DNA of 64,000 nt from Fischerella thermalis PCC 7521 (GTDB lineage Bacteria > Cyanobacteriota > Cyanobacteriia > Cyanobacteriales > Nostocaceae). Below the pieces are notes generated by a model that made no database searches, was not told where the DNA came from, and saw nothing but the letters and a program-made list of their open reading frames with translations. This document shows positions 34,301 through 40,695 of this stretch, in pieces. Within the stretch, counting starts at the first letter, position 1, and the number at the start of each line of letters is the position of its first letter. Where the stretch lies: contig NZ_AJLL01000061.1 in the NCBI RefSeq assembly GCF_000317225.1, forward strand, positions 62,001 through 126,000. Direction: 5' to 3'. Made by a program: the position numbers and the translations under genes.

Positions 34301-34465
34301 CGCAAAAGCCAGGATTACACCAGAGATTAAAGCAGTAAAAAAACGCGGTCCTGAAAAAGCAACCGATGCCTGTGCTGGTGATATATCTTGTGGCTGTACT
34401 ATGACCTGCGCTATCCAAAATAGGGACTGGGAGAGTTCCAGCGTTGTTACCGTACTCTGAAACAT
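31337..34465 (-). CDS. Large membrane protein with seven ~77-residue helical repeats
   Basis: A 1042-residue protein. Residues ~38-155 hold three or four membrane helices (FFTALISGVILAFAFQLVL, LITVTIALAIACFLAV, LGLVIWGAYFLLLVWV). A final helix lies at the extreme C-terminus (WWLFATALVSAIFSAIAGAV). Between them are seven related units with the pattern YL...ELNPEGI..DL..LL.DP..G...L..RL...DR.TLV.LLS.R.DLSE..., plus a half unit near 370-395. The two best conserved neighbours (starting near 32610 and 32360) share long identical stretches. Units are joined by charged helical linkers. It may sit in the plasma or thylakoid membrane with a large soluble repeat domain. I do not recognise an established function; similar cyanobacterial proteins are sometimes labelled as transporters without support. 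Confidence 0.75.
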   Translation of the reverse strand: MFQSTVTTLELSQSLFWIAQVIVQPQDISPAQASVAFSGPRFFTALISGVILAFAFQLVLTNLSVAAGISYLGRPSDANSDHGEVSSLGGTIRKIGTAVGIWTLITVTIALAIACFLAVKMSLVIFSPGLGAILGLVIWGAYFLLLVWVSSTTVGSLVGNVVNSATSGFQAIMGTATAALGAKAVNQQVVATAEAAAAAVRRELGSAIDPTSVREKVEDYLEMVRPPELDLNKIRGDFERLLSDPQIRDIAKSGDIRSIDRQKFIDLVSSRTDLSKRDANRIADTLYSVWQQVVGQTQPQDQMAELVNYLKSLQPGQANTDELNRKLDQLIAEMRSAKDADQRAAQQTTPGPIQQTLQQGITALTGIVLGRTDLSDLDVEKILGALTTAKDKVTEKADQLGLPTPKQPYSPIRADVENYLLNTYVWQLSQERIAQDFRDVIYDPAADPGTVRRELEQLSRSDFANILQQRGLLTQAEIQRIADQLEAVRQNVLVTVTAEEEREIVQDLQRRVESYLLVTPKSELTPEGIEQNFKPLLQDSDADYETLSRRLALLDRQELREILLERNDINPEEADTILNELEKQRDRVLVESKGLADQAKYQAETLWLNLESYLRNTGKEELNPNAIRAELQRLLQDPQAGIAALRARLSRFDRDTLVKLLSQRQDLSEDQVNQILSTVEESWHSVRHAPQAVVDKAKQQYDSVTTTIADYLRNTGKEELNPEGIQRDLNRLLQNPKEGAIALRRRLSQVDRDTLVKLLSQRQDLSEEQVNQVIDSVQDTIRNIVRYPRRLATRAQQRVETFQTYLEEYLRRSGKDELNPEGIKRDLYLLLHDPRVGMESLSDRLAQFDRSTIITLLKLREDLRDDEAARIADTIISVRDSFVEQVRAIQRRIQDAIDSIFERIRNYLNSLERPELNYDGIKRDIRTLFDDPQAGFEALRDRLSSFNRDTLVAVMSSREDISEEDANRIIDQVERARQTVLQRAERLQQEAQRRLEEVKHQAQKQAEETRKAAASAAWWLFATALVSAIFSAIAGAVAAIAL

Positions 34466-34975
34466 TCTATTTCCTTCCTCTATGTTTTAACTATGTGGTA
34501 TAAAAAGTTGCTAATTACTTTTACTCCTATATCATTGGCTATACCCAATTCCTTAGCTCAGAATCGTGGAATTTAGGCTATTACAGCATCCGCCCCAGGT
34601 CTGATACCATATACTGCATTAGATATAAAGTTTTTCTCACTAATACTTCAGCTTGGCATTCTTGTTGCTTTTTTAAGTGATATTACTGAGTTATTTGTTT
34701 ATTTTAAAATTTATTTAGAAATCAAATTTTTTCATCCTCTTAAGGCATATTCCTGCGTTCAAAAATCAGGTTGAATTATCGTCCATTAGGAGTGCCTAGA
34801 CTTTGTAACCATAGGAATACAGCAAGCTAATAATTCATCGCTAAAGTAAACATATGTAACAAGTGGTTCGGAAGCACAAATTAGTTATTAGTTATTCAGC
34901 CTGAAATAAAAATCAATAACTAGTAGCTAATAAGCAAAAAATTAAGCAATCAATAGAATTTAACTCGGAGGCAAA
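34466..34975. promoter_or_regulatory. Divergent promoter region upstream of the tandem hlip genes
   Basis: About 510 AT-rich bases between the repeat-protein gene and the first hlip gene. TTAGTTATTAG-type short repeats lie at 34878-34930. GGAGG at 34966-34970 is the hlip ribosome-binding site. No RNA gene seen. Confidence 0.5.
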
Positions 34976-35179
34976 ATGGAAACTCGTCCTTCTACTGATT
35001 TACCACCAATTGCTACAGAATATAACGGTAAAGACCGTAACGCCTTTTTGTTTGGATGGAATCCCCAAGCAGAATTATGGAATGGTCGTTTGGCAATGAT
35101 TGGCTTTCTTGCTTATTTGCTTTGGGATTTAGCTGGTTATAGCGTGTTGCGTGATGTATTACATATTGTTGGATACTAA
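34976..35179 (+). CDS. hlip: High-light-inducible protein (one-helix CAB-like)
   Basis: A 67-residue thylakoid protein with one chlorophyll-binding helix. The motif is [19 protein letters not shown], the ExxNxRxAM(I/L)GF signature of the light-harvesting-like superfamily. These proteins bind chlorophyll and carotenoid and protect photosystem II assembly intermediates under excess light. GGAGG lies six bases upstream of the ATG. A nearly identical gene follows after 60 bases; the two are likely co-transcribed. Confidence 0.9.
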   Translation: METRPSTDLPPIATEYNGKDRNAFLFGWNPQAELWNGRLAMIGFLAYLLWDLAGYSVLRDVLHIVGY

Positions 35180-35239
35180 CACCAACTCTCTGTAATGATG
35201 CAATTTAACTCAACAATATTGGTTTAAAGGAGACAAAAA

Positions 35240-35452
35240 ATGGAAACTCGTGAAAAACGTTCTTCTACAGATTTACCACCAGTAGCTAATGCTTACAATG
35301 GCATTGATCGTAATGCTTTTATCTTTGGCTTTAATCCCCAAGCAGAATTATGGAATGGTCGTTTGGCAATGATTGGCTTTCTTGCTTATTTGCTTTGGGA
35401 TTTAGCTGGTTATAGTGTTTTACGCGATGTTTTACACTTTATTGGTTACTAG
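35240..35452 (+). CDS. hlip: High-light-inducible protein, tandem copy
   Basis: A 70-residue paralogue of the preceding gene with three extra residues near the N-terminus (METREKRSSTDLPPV). It has the same [13 protein letters not shown] helix. An 83-bp stretch (35333-35415) is identical to 35060-35142 of the first copy, including third codon positions, while flanking parts differ. AAAGGAGA lies just upstream as the ribosome-binding site. Confidence 0.9.
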   Translation: METREKRSSTDLPPVANAYNGIDRNAFIFGFNPQAELWNGRLAMIGFLAYLLWDLAGYSVLRDVLHFIGY

Positions 35453-35626
35453 AAGACTAGTAGTCTGTAAACCTTGAATCGAAATTGAGAACTTGATTCC
35501 AACTTGGTAGGGTGTGTTAGTGCTATCCGTAAAGTACCATTGTTGCCAAACCTTGGTGCATTACGCTGTAGCTAACGCACCCTAAATTTTATGCAATTGA
35601 ATATAATAACTTACCAGGACCTACGC

Positions 35627-35697
35627 AACATAATTCTCTAACTCTTATTACTCTGTGTCCTCTGTTCCTCTGCGGTTTTATTCTTCTATTACTCATA
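35627..35697. repeat. Truncated copy of the 93-bp MITE-like element
   Basis: AGGACCTACGCA at 35627 and the following CTCTTATTACTCTGTGTCC-type core match the left end and interior of the element at 20329-20421. The right terminal repeat is lost next to the histidine kinase stop codon. Confidence 0.6.
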
Positions 35698-35718
35698 CCC
35701 GAATTGCATATATGCTTA

Positions 35719-36843
35719 TTACTCCTCAGTTTTTGGCTTGGGTTTTAATAGCCGAACCCAAAACCGAGAACCTCCTTGAGGTAGAAGAAGATAACCAATT
35801 TGACCACCCCAACGTTCTGCTGTCATCCGACAAAAATATAGTCCGAGTCCAACTCTACCTGAATTCCCAGCTTGAGAAAACTTTTCAAATATATGCTTAG
35901 CAATTTCTGCTGGTATACCAGAACCTTGATCATCTACAGTCACAAGAATAGAATCTTCTTCTTGCTGTAAACCAATTGTAACTGTAGAATCCATTGGACT
36001 GTGACGAAAAGCATTCTCTGCCAAATTGGCGATAATCCGATTCAAACGTGATTTATCACCGATAACCCGCCAATCAGATGTTTGATCAATATTATCAGCA
36101 AGCTGTAAATTTACTTTATTCAGTACAAAAGTAGGTGACAAAAGTTGGATGACTTCTTGTGCAGAAGTTAGTAAATTTGGAGCCGTATCAGCATCTACAG
36201 TAAAAGACTCTAAAGCAGTTATCTCAGCAGAAAATGCATTTAAAATATCTCTAATTAAAATTTCTTCTTGAAGTGCTTGTTTTTTACCAATTTCTAAATA
36301 TTCTCTAGCTTTTGGTGTTAAATTTTCAGTTTCCAATAACATCAAACAGCAATTTATACCACTCAGTTGCCCAGCAATATCATGTATGATACAGTGAATC
36401 AAAATATCTTTCTTTTGATTCTCTTTCGTAATATATTGGTAGTTGAGTTGATTCTCTCTAGCTTTTTGAATCAAATTTCTTTTTTCTTGAAATTCTTCAT
36501 ATAATAATTTTATTAATAAGATTTTAGTATCTTTAACGCCAATTGCTGTAGCTTCAAAATGATGTTCTTTACCGGATAAATCTAATTGATACCATATACC
36601 TGAACTTAATTGATTTTTATCATTTCTGTTCCATAGCTCTTCTGCATCTATCAGAAAATTTTCTAAAAAGGGAAACTCCTGTTGCGGTATGAGTATTTGC
36701 ATTCCAGATTTGACTTGATGGCGACAAAATAGTTGTAACCAATCTGGTGGAGTCCCAGTAATTCTAAAGCGACCAAAGTCTACTCTTTCCAAGACTAGAA
36801 TATCCAAAGCAGCAAACACATCTGCCGTAATAGAGTTGCTCAT
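35719..36843 (-). CDS. Sensor histidine kinase
   Basis: A 374-residue soluble kinase. The N-terminal ~145 residues form an input domain with WLQLFCRHQVKSGMQ and FLIDAEELW stretches that I cannot assign to a family. Then come a dimerisation/phosphoacceptor helix with IHCIIHDIAGQLSGI (His in HDI) and an HATPase domain with N box NLAENAFRHSP, G1 DDQGSGIP and G2 GLGLYFCR. There are no membrane helices, so it is cytoplasmic or recruited to a partner. No response regulator lies next to it. It is on the same strand as and downstream of the small GTPase gene, with 249 intervening bases carrying ATCTGTGT repeats, so co-transcription is possible but not certain. Confidence 0.85.
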   Translation of the reverse strand: MSNSITADVFAALDILVLERVDFGRFRITGTPPDWLQLFCRHQVKSGMQILIPQQEFPFLENFLIDAEELWNRNDKNQLSSGIWYQLDLSGKEHHFEATAIGVKDTKILLIKLLYEEFQEKRNLIQKARENQLNYQYITKENQKKDILIHCIIHDIAGQLSGINCCLMLLETENLTPKAREYLEIGKKQALQEEILIRDILNAFSAEITALESFTVDADTAPNLLTSAQEVIQLLSPTFVLNKVNLQLADNIDQTSDWRVIGDKSRLNRIIANLAENAFRHSPMDSTVTIGLQQEEDSILVTVDDQGSGIPAEIAKHIFEKFSQAGNSGRVGLGLYFCRMTAERWGGQIGYLLLPQGGSRFWVRLLKPKPKTEE

Positions 36844-37092
36844 GATGGGTAGTTGCGATTAAATACTGTCGATTTGATATATCACTTCTTACTTGGATTA
36901 AGTACAGTTTTATTGGTTTGCATCTGTGTTCATCTGTGTTTATCTGTGTACCTTACGGAAGCCGCTACGCGTCTACGTTTTTTCCTATACTTAACCTAAC
37001 TGCAAACCGCTATTTTTACTTAAAAATAGAAGTGAATCAACCTAGATTTTATTTATCACTTATACTATTCAATCATATTTGTACTCAACTAA

Positions 37093-37596
37093 TTATCTAT
37101 GATTTTCTAATATCTTATTAGCAAGAATTTGGAAAGATTCTTCTACGCCTAAACCTGTTTTAGCGCTGGTTTTCATCACAATCCAACCCCTCTGCACTAC
37201 TTCGTTAATTTCGACATCATTAATTTCCCATTCATCTGTCAAATCCCACTTATTAAGTATGAGTATAAATGGCACAGTTCCAATAGTATTTTCTACTTTA
37301 ATTTGTAAATTAAAAGCTTTTTCCAAAGTATTCTTTCTGGTTCCATCTACTACTAACAAGTAACCTGATGCACCACGTAGATATGACATACGCACTTTTT
37401 GAAATTCATCTTCTCCATATAAATCCCAAAGGATAAAATTTATCTCTTGACCTTGAATATTTACTGTCTTTTTATCAATTTTTACACCTACAGTCGTTTG
37501 ATATTTTTCAGAAAAAATACTGTGAACAAATCTCCCTACTAAACTAGTTTTACCAGTAGCAAATGCGCCTACCATGCAAATTTTTTTTTGGAGCAT
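37093..37596 (-). CDS. Rab/Ras-like small GTPase
   Basis: A 167-residue stand-alone G protein. All five boxes are visible: P-loop GAFATGKTS, switch I Thr in YQTTVG, switch II WDLYGED, NKWD for guanine specificity and SAK near the end. At the position equivalent to Ras Gln61 it has Glu, so intrinsic hydrolysis may be weak and partner-dependent. There is no C-terminal prenylation cysteine. The start ATG (37596) has GAGGGA upstream. It begins 12 bases after the OmpA-like gene on the same strand, which implies a common transcript. This is a prokaryotic small GTPase of the Rab-like type; the partner role of the OmpA-like protein is inferred from context. Confidence 0.88.
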   Translation of the reverse strand: MLQKKICMVGAFATGKTSLVGRFVHSIFSEKYQTTVGVKIDKKTVNIQGQEINFILWDLYGEDEFQKVRMSYLRGASGYLLVVDGTRKNTLEKAFNLQIKVENTIGTVPFILILNKWDLTDEWEINDVEINEVVQRGWIVMKTSAKTGLGVEESFQILANKILENHR

Positions 37597-37608
37597 GAGT
37601 ATTGTCCC

Positions 37609-39420
37609 TCAGTTACGGGCATCAATTAAGAGTACCTTAAAAGATACCCTACGGTTAACTTGTTGAATTTGTTCTGTAAGACCTGTTTGTAAGGGTTGAC
37701 TGGAACCTACACCTACAGTAGTAAAATTACTGGTATTGATGCCTTGAGAACTTAGATAAGCGAGAATTTTACTAGCGCGAGCTTGACTTAGTACCATATT
37801 TCTTTGCTCTGTTCCGGTGAAATTTGTGTGTCCTGTGATTTCAAAGCGCACATCTTTCCCTACAGTCTTAGCCACACTAGATAAATTTTTGATTGCTAAT
37901 ACTATATTTTGTAATTTAGCAATTTCACCGGGAATAAATTCAGTAGTACCTTCAAGAAATAAAAGTTTTTCTTGTTCTATTTGTTGTTTATATAATTGTA
38001 ATTGTTGTAGTTCTGATTCAACTATATTTTTATCAATATATTGAGTTACACCAGGAAGAAAACGCCAAGTTTTTCTTGCTTCTAAAATCCATTGACGTGG
38101 TGCTGTTCCTGTAGCATAAAGAATGAGATTTTCATCAGCTTTTAGTGATACAGTTTTGGGAGGCTGTAGTAATTCTGTGGCTCTTTTGACTATGATTTGT
38201 GGCTCTAAGGACAGGTAAGGTTCCCATTGACTAATAACTGTTTGAGGATTAATTTGAGCTTGGTTCATTAGTAAATACGGATCTGTTGCTAGGGGATCGC
38301 GCATTCCAGAGATGAAATTTTTTCCATACCCCTTGTTGGCTTTAACCACAATAATACCAGGTTGAGAGTTGAGCTTTTCTAGATACGCATTCCAGCGTAA
38401 TTGTTCTCTAAAGCTAAAAAAGCTCCACATTCCGAGTGCGATCGCGATCGCACTTAAGAAACTCCATGCATAGATATAATTTTTCTGGGACGGAACTTTA
38501 TACCTAGCTTCTAAACATTCTTCTAAATATGGCTTGCTAGGTGTAAAGAGTTTTGTTTCACCTGTAAAAACATGAAATTCTCTATGCAATTTCAGGTGAA
38601 TATTTTCTATAGCTTTTTGAAAAATTAATCGTAGTTCTTGAGGAGCATTTCCTCGGATGATACCTGCTAATATTGCTTGTGGTCCTTCCTCGATCCAGAT
38701 GCTGAGTTCCCCAAACTGCAAACTTTGTAACGCCTCACCTTTTTCAATATTGAAAGAGTCTTTGACAAAGTCTTGAATAGCTGTCAACATAGCTGAAACT
38801 AAATCAGGATCTTGAGCAGCTACCTGTGGCGCTAAAATATGTTGTAGCAATAATCCAGTTTGTTTGTGAATTAAAAATACTTGTTCTACTCGGTAAATCA
38901 GGGTACGTAGCAAAACAACTTCAGCAAATGTTTTCCCTGTTTGTCGTGCTTCTAGTCTCCACTTAAAACTTTGTGGAGACATGCTGTGTTCTAGTGTTTG
39001 ATTTAAAGATTGAATCATTTCACCTAGAACTGTGGTAATCGCCTTACGACTAGCAGGACCAATTATGGGGAAAAATGCTTCAGAAAGAACATTTAAATCT
39101 TGCTTCACAGAAGACTGAATTGCTTGTTCAACTGTGGGAACCATTGCTTCAGCTAATTGTTTATCTTGCATTGTTCGCAGAATCACAGCTTCTGGAAGCA
39201 GACGACTCAAATCTTCTGCTTGAATTTGAGGATTTTCTAATCGATCATATAGTTTACTAAGTTGTGCAGTTTCTACCCCCAAAAGCAAACTACGGAGTTC
39301 ACTTAGTTCATCATTAGATTCCACAGGATTGTTATTTTGAGGTAGATTTTTCTCAGGATTACTACCATTAGAAACTTTGGCTGATTGGTATGTTAATTCA
39401 TTGCGATAATATTCATTCAT
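37609..39420 (-). CDS. OmpA-family transmembrane protein with cytoplasmic N-terminal domain
   Basis: A 603-residue protein from the ATG at 39420; a GTG seven codons upstream is also in frame. The N-terminal ~325 residues have no signal peptide and include a conserved block with DLVSAMLTAIQDFVKDSF and LSIWIEEGPQAILAGIIRG, which looks like a longin/roadblock-type alpha-beta domain (inference). One membrane helix follows (about 327-345, WSFLSAIAIALGMWSFF). The next ~130 residues resemble BON-type domains. The C-terminal OmpA domain has FEITGHTNFTG and LSQARASKIL; the Asp usually binding diaminopimelate is replaced by Asn in GHTN. It should join the cytoplasm to the cell wall. It lies 12 bases from the GTPase gene. 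Confidence 0.85.
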   Translation of the reverse strand: MNEYYRNELTYQSAKVSNGSNPEKNLPQNNNPVESNDELSELRSLLLGVETAQLSKLYDRLENPQIQAEDLSRLLPEAVILRTMQDKQLAEAMVPTVEQAIQSSVKQDLNVLSEAFFPIIGPASRKAITTVLGEMIQSLNQTLEHSMSPQSFKWRLEARQTGKTFAEVVLLRTLIYRVEQVFLIHKQTGLLLQHILAPQVAAQDPDLVSAMLTAIQDFVKDSFNIEKGEALQSLQFGELSIWIEEGPQAILAGIIRGNAPQELRLIFQKAIENIHLKLHREFHVFTGETKLFTPSKPYLEECLEARYKVPSQKNYIYAWSFLSAIAIALGMWSFFSFREQLRWNAYLEKLNSQPGIIVVKANKGYGKNFISGMRDPLATDPYLLMNQAQINPQTVISQWEPYLSLEPQIIVKRATELLQPPKTVSLKADENLILYATGTAPRQWILEARKTWRFLPGVTQYIDKNIVESELQQLQLYKQQIEQEKLLFLEGTTEFIPGEIAKLQNIVLAIKNLSSVAKTVGKDVRFEITGHTNFTGTEQRNMVLSQARASKILAYLSSQGINTSNFTTVGVGSSQPLQTGLTEQIQQVNRRVSFKVLLIDARN

Positions 39421-39575
39421 TGCCAAAACCGCCCAACTCACGATTTATATTGAGTTGCATCTTTGTTAAATTTTCATTATAAAGGGGGTCAGTAAATAGA
39501 AGTGAGAAGCTATGTTATTGGATGTTTACTACCCTGGCAAGGCACTCGTCTTGATATTATACCTATTTTTTTGAG

Positions 39576-39599
39576 AGCCAAGAAATAAATTTCTTGGCT
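39576..39599. other. Perfect 11-bp inverted repeat between the coiled-coil and OmpA-like genes
   Basis: AGCCAAGAAAT and ATTTCTTGGCT with a 2-base centre. It lies in the 269-base gap of the presumed operon without a T-run on the minus strand, so it is either an mRNA processing/stability hairpin or a dyad binding site. Confidence 0.5.
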
Positions 39600-39689
39600 G
39601 ATAGTTTAATTCAATTACTCATACCATTTCACAAAATTCTTGATACAAATATTTCCCCTGTCTCCTCCCTTGTCCTCCTTGTCCGCCTT

Positions 39690-40292
39690 CTACTGTCGAG
39701 AATTCAGCCGTATTGCTAACTCTGTAAACATGGCTGCAAGAGTAGAACGGTCTGTTTTTTCTGAACGTATTTCCTGAGATTCTCGTTGCAGCAGTGCTAA
39801 TATTTCTTCGTATTTTTGCCGAATGTCATCCTGTAAACTTTGAGATTGATTGAGAATTTGTTCACGTAATTCTCGTGTTTTTGTCGCTGTTTGCTCATCA
39901 AATTGAGAAAATTTTCTTTCTAAAGAATTATTGATATTCTTTTGCTCTTCACTAAGTGTTGTGAGAGCTTCCTCTCGTTTTGATTGTTCACTTTTTACTT
40001 GATCATTTACAGCTTCAATCTCATTTTTGATGTAATTTTCTAAATAGTCTAAACGTTTTTTCGTTTCATCTCTTAAGCTATTACATTCTTTCAAAAGACG
40101 TTCTTCTAGGCGCGTAAATTTTTTTTCTAATTCTCGCATTTGCCCGCCAAAAAGAATATCTCTGACTTTATCTAAACTGCTAATTTCGCCAAAATTATTA
40201 CTCAATGTAGGCTGATTTATGCTTGGAACTAAACCACCTGGTGCTGAGTCTGCAAAGTTATAATGAACATTTTCTCCTTCTAGCGAACTCAT
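39690..40292 (-). CDS. Coiled-coil protein of the GTPase/OmpA module
   Basis: A 200-residue protein from the ATG at 40292, which has AAAGGA ten bases upstream; the frame is open to 40355 but without a ribosome-binding site. Residues ~1-40 are disordered (SSLEGENVHYNF), then LDKVRDILFGGQMRELEKKF opens a continuous coiled coil (about 45-185) rich in Glu, Lys and Arg. The C-terminus ends with a short helix DRSTLAAMFTELAIRL. There is no membrane segment. It is the first gene of a minus-strand series followed by the OmpA-like, GTPase and kinase genes and may be a cytoplasmic scaffold or filament. I do not recognise a family beyond its repeated occurrence beside OmpA-like genes. Confidence 0.7.
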   Translation of the reverse strand: MSSLEGENVHYNFADSAPGGLVPSINQPTLSNNFGEISSLDKVRDILFGGQMRELEKKFTRLEERLLKECNSLRDETKKRLDYLENYIKNEIEAVNDQVKSEQSKREEALTTLSEEQKNINNSLERKFSQFDEQTATKTRELREQILNQSQSLQDDIRQKYEEILALLQRESQEIRSEKTDRSTLAAMFTELAIRLNSRQ

Positions 40293-40695
40293 ATTTTTAA
40301 TCCTTTGTGGGTTGTCAATTAATTTAGCTTCTAGCTTTTTTGCCCCTGAAGTCAATTTATTGTGATTGCTTTACAGTTAATTTAAAGTATCACTTTCTAG
40401 AGTACCACTCTATAATCCAGCAATATATATAGTATTTCTCAAAGCTGGAAATATATATTAACGTAATATCGTTTCTGAATAGAGAAGACGACAAGGAGGT
40501 AGATTAGACCTATTTTGAATATGGGTGTAGGGGTGTGGGTGTAGGGTAAGACATATTATACCGGGTTTCATAATTATTCATGTGTTGGATTATTTTTGCA
40601 AATTGGTATTATCTTCTTTGTGCCTTGGTGTTTCAAAAATACAAATTTTTATTCCCACTAACAAAATAGGGTGAGCAGCGCCCACCCAAATTTAA
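40293..40695. other. Intergenic region, AT-rich
   Basis: About 400 bases between acnB and the coiled-coil gene. Nothing beyond low-complexity GGTGTAGGG stretches (40520-40550) is seen. It should contain the promoter of the GTPase module. Confidence 0.45.
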
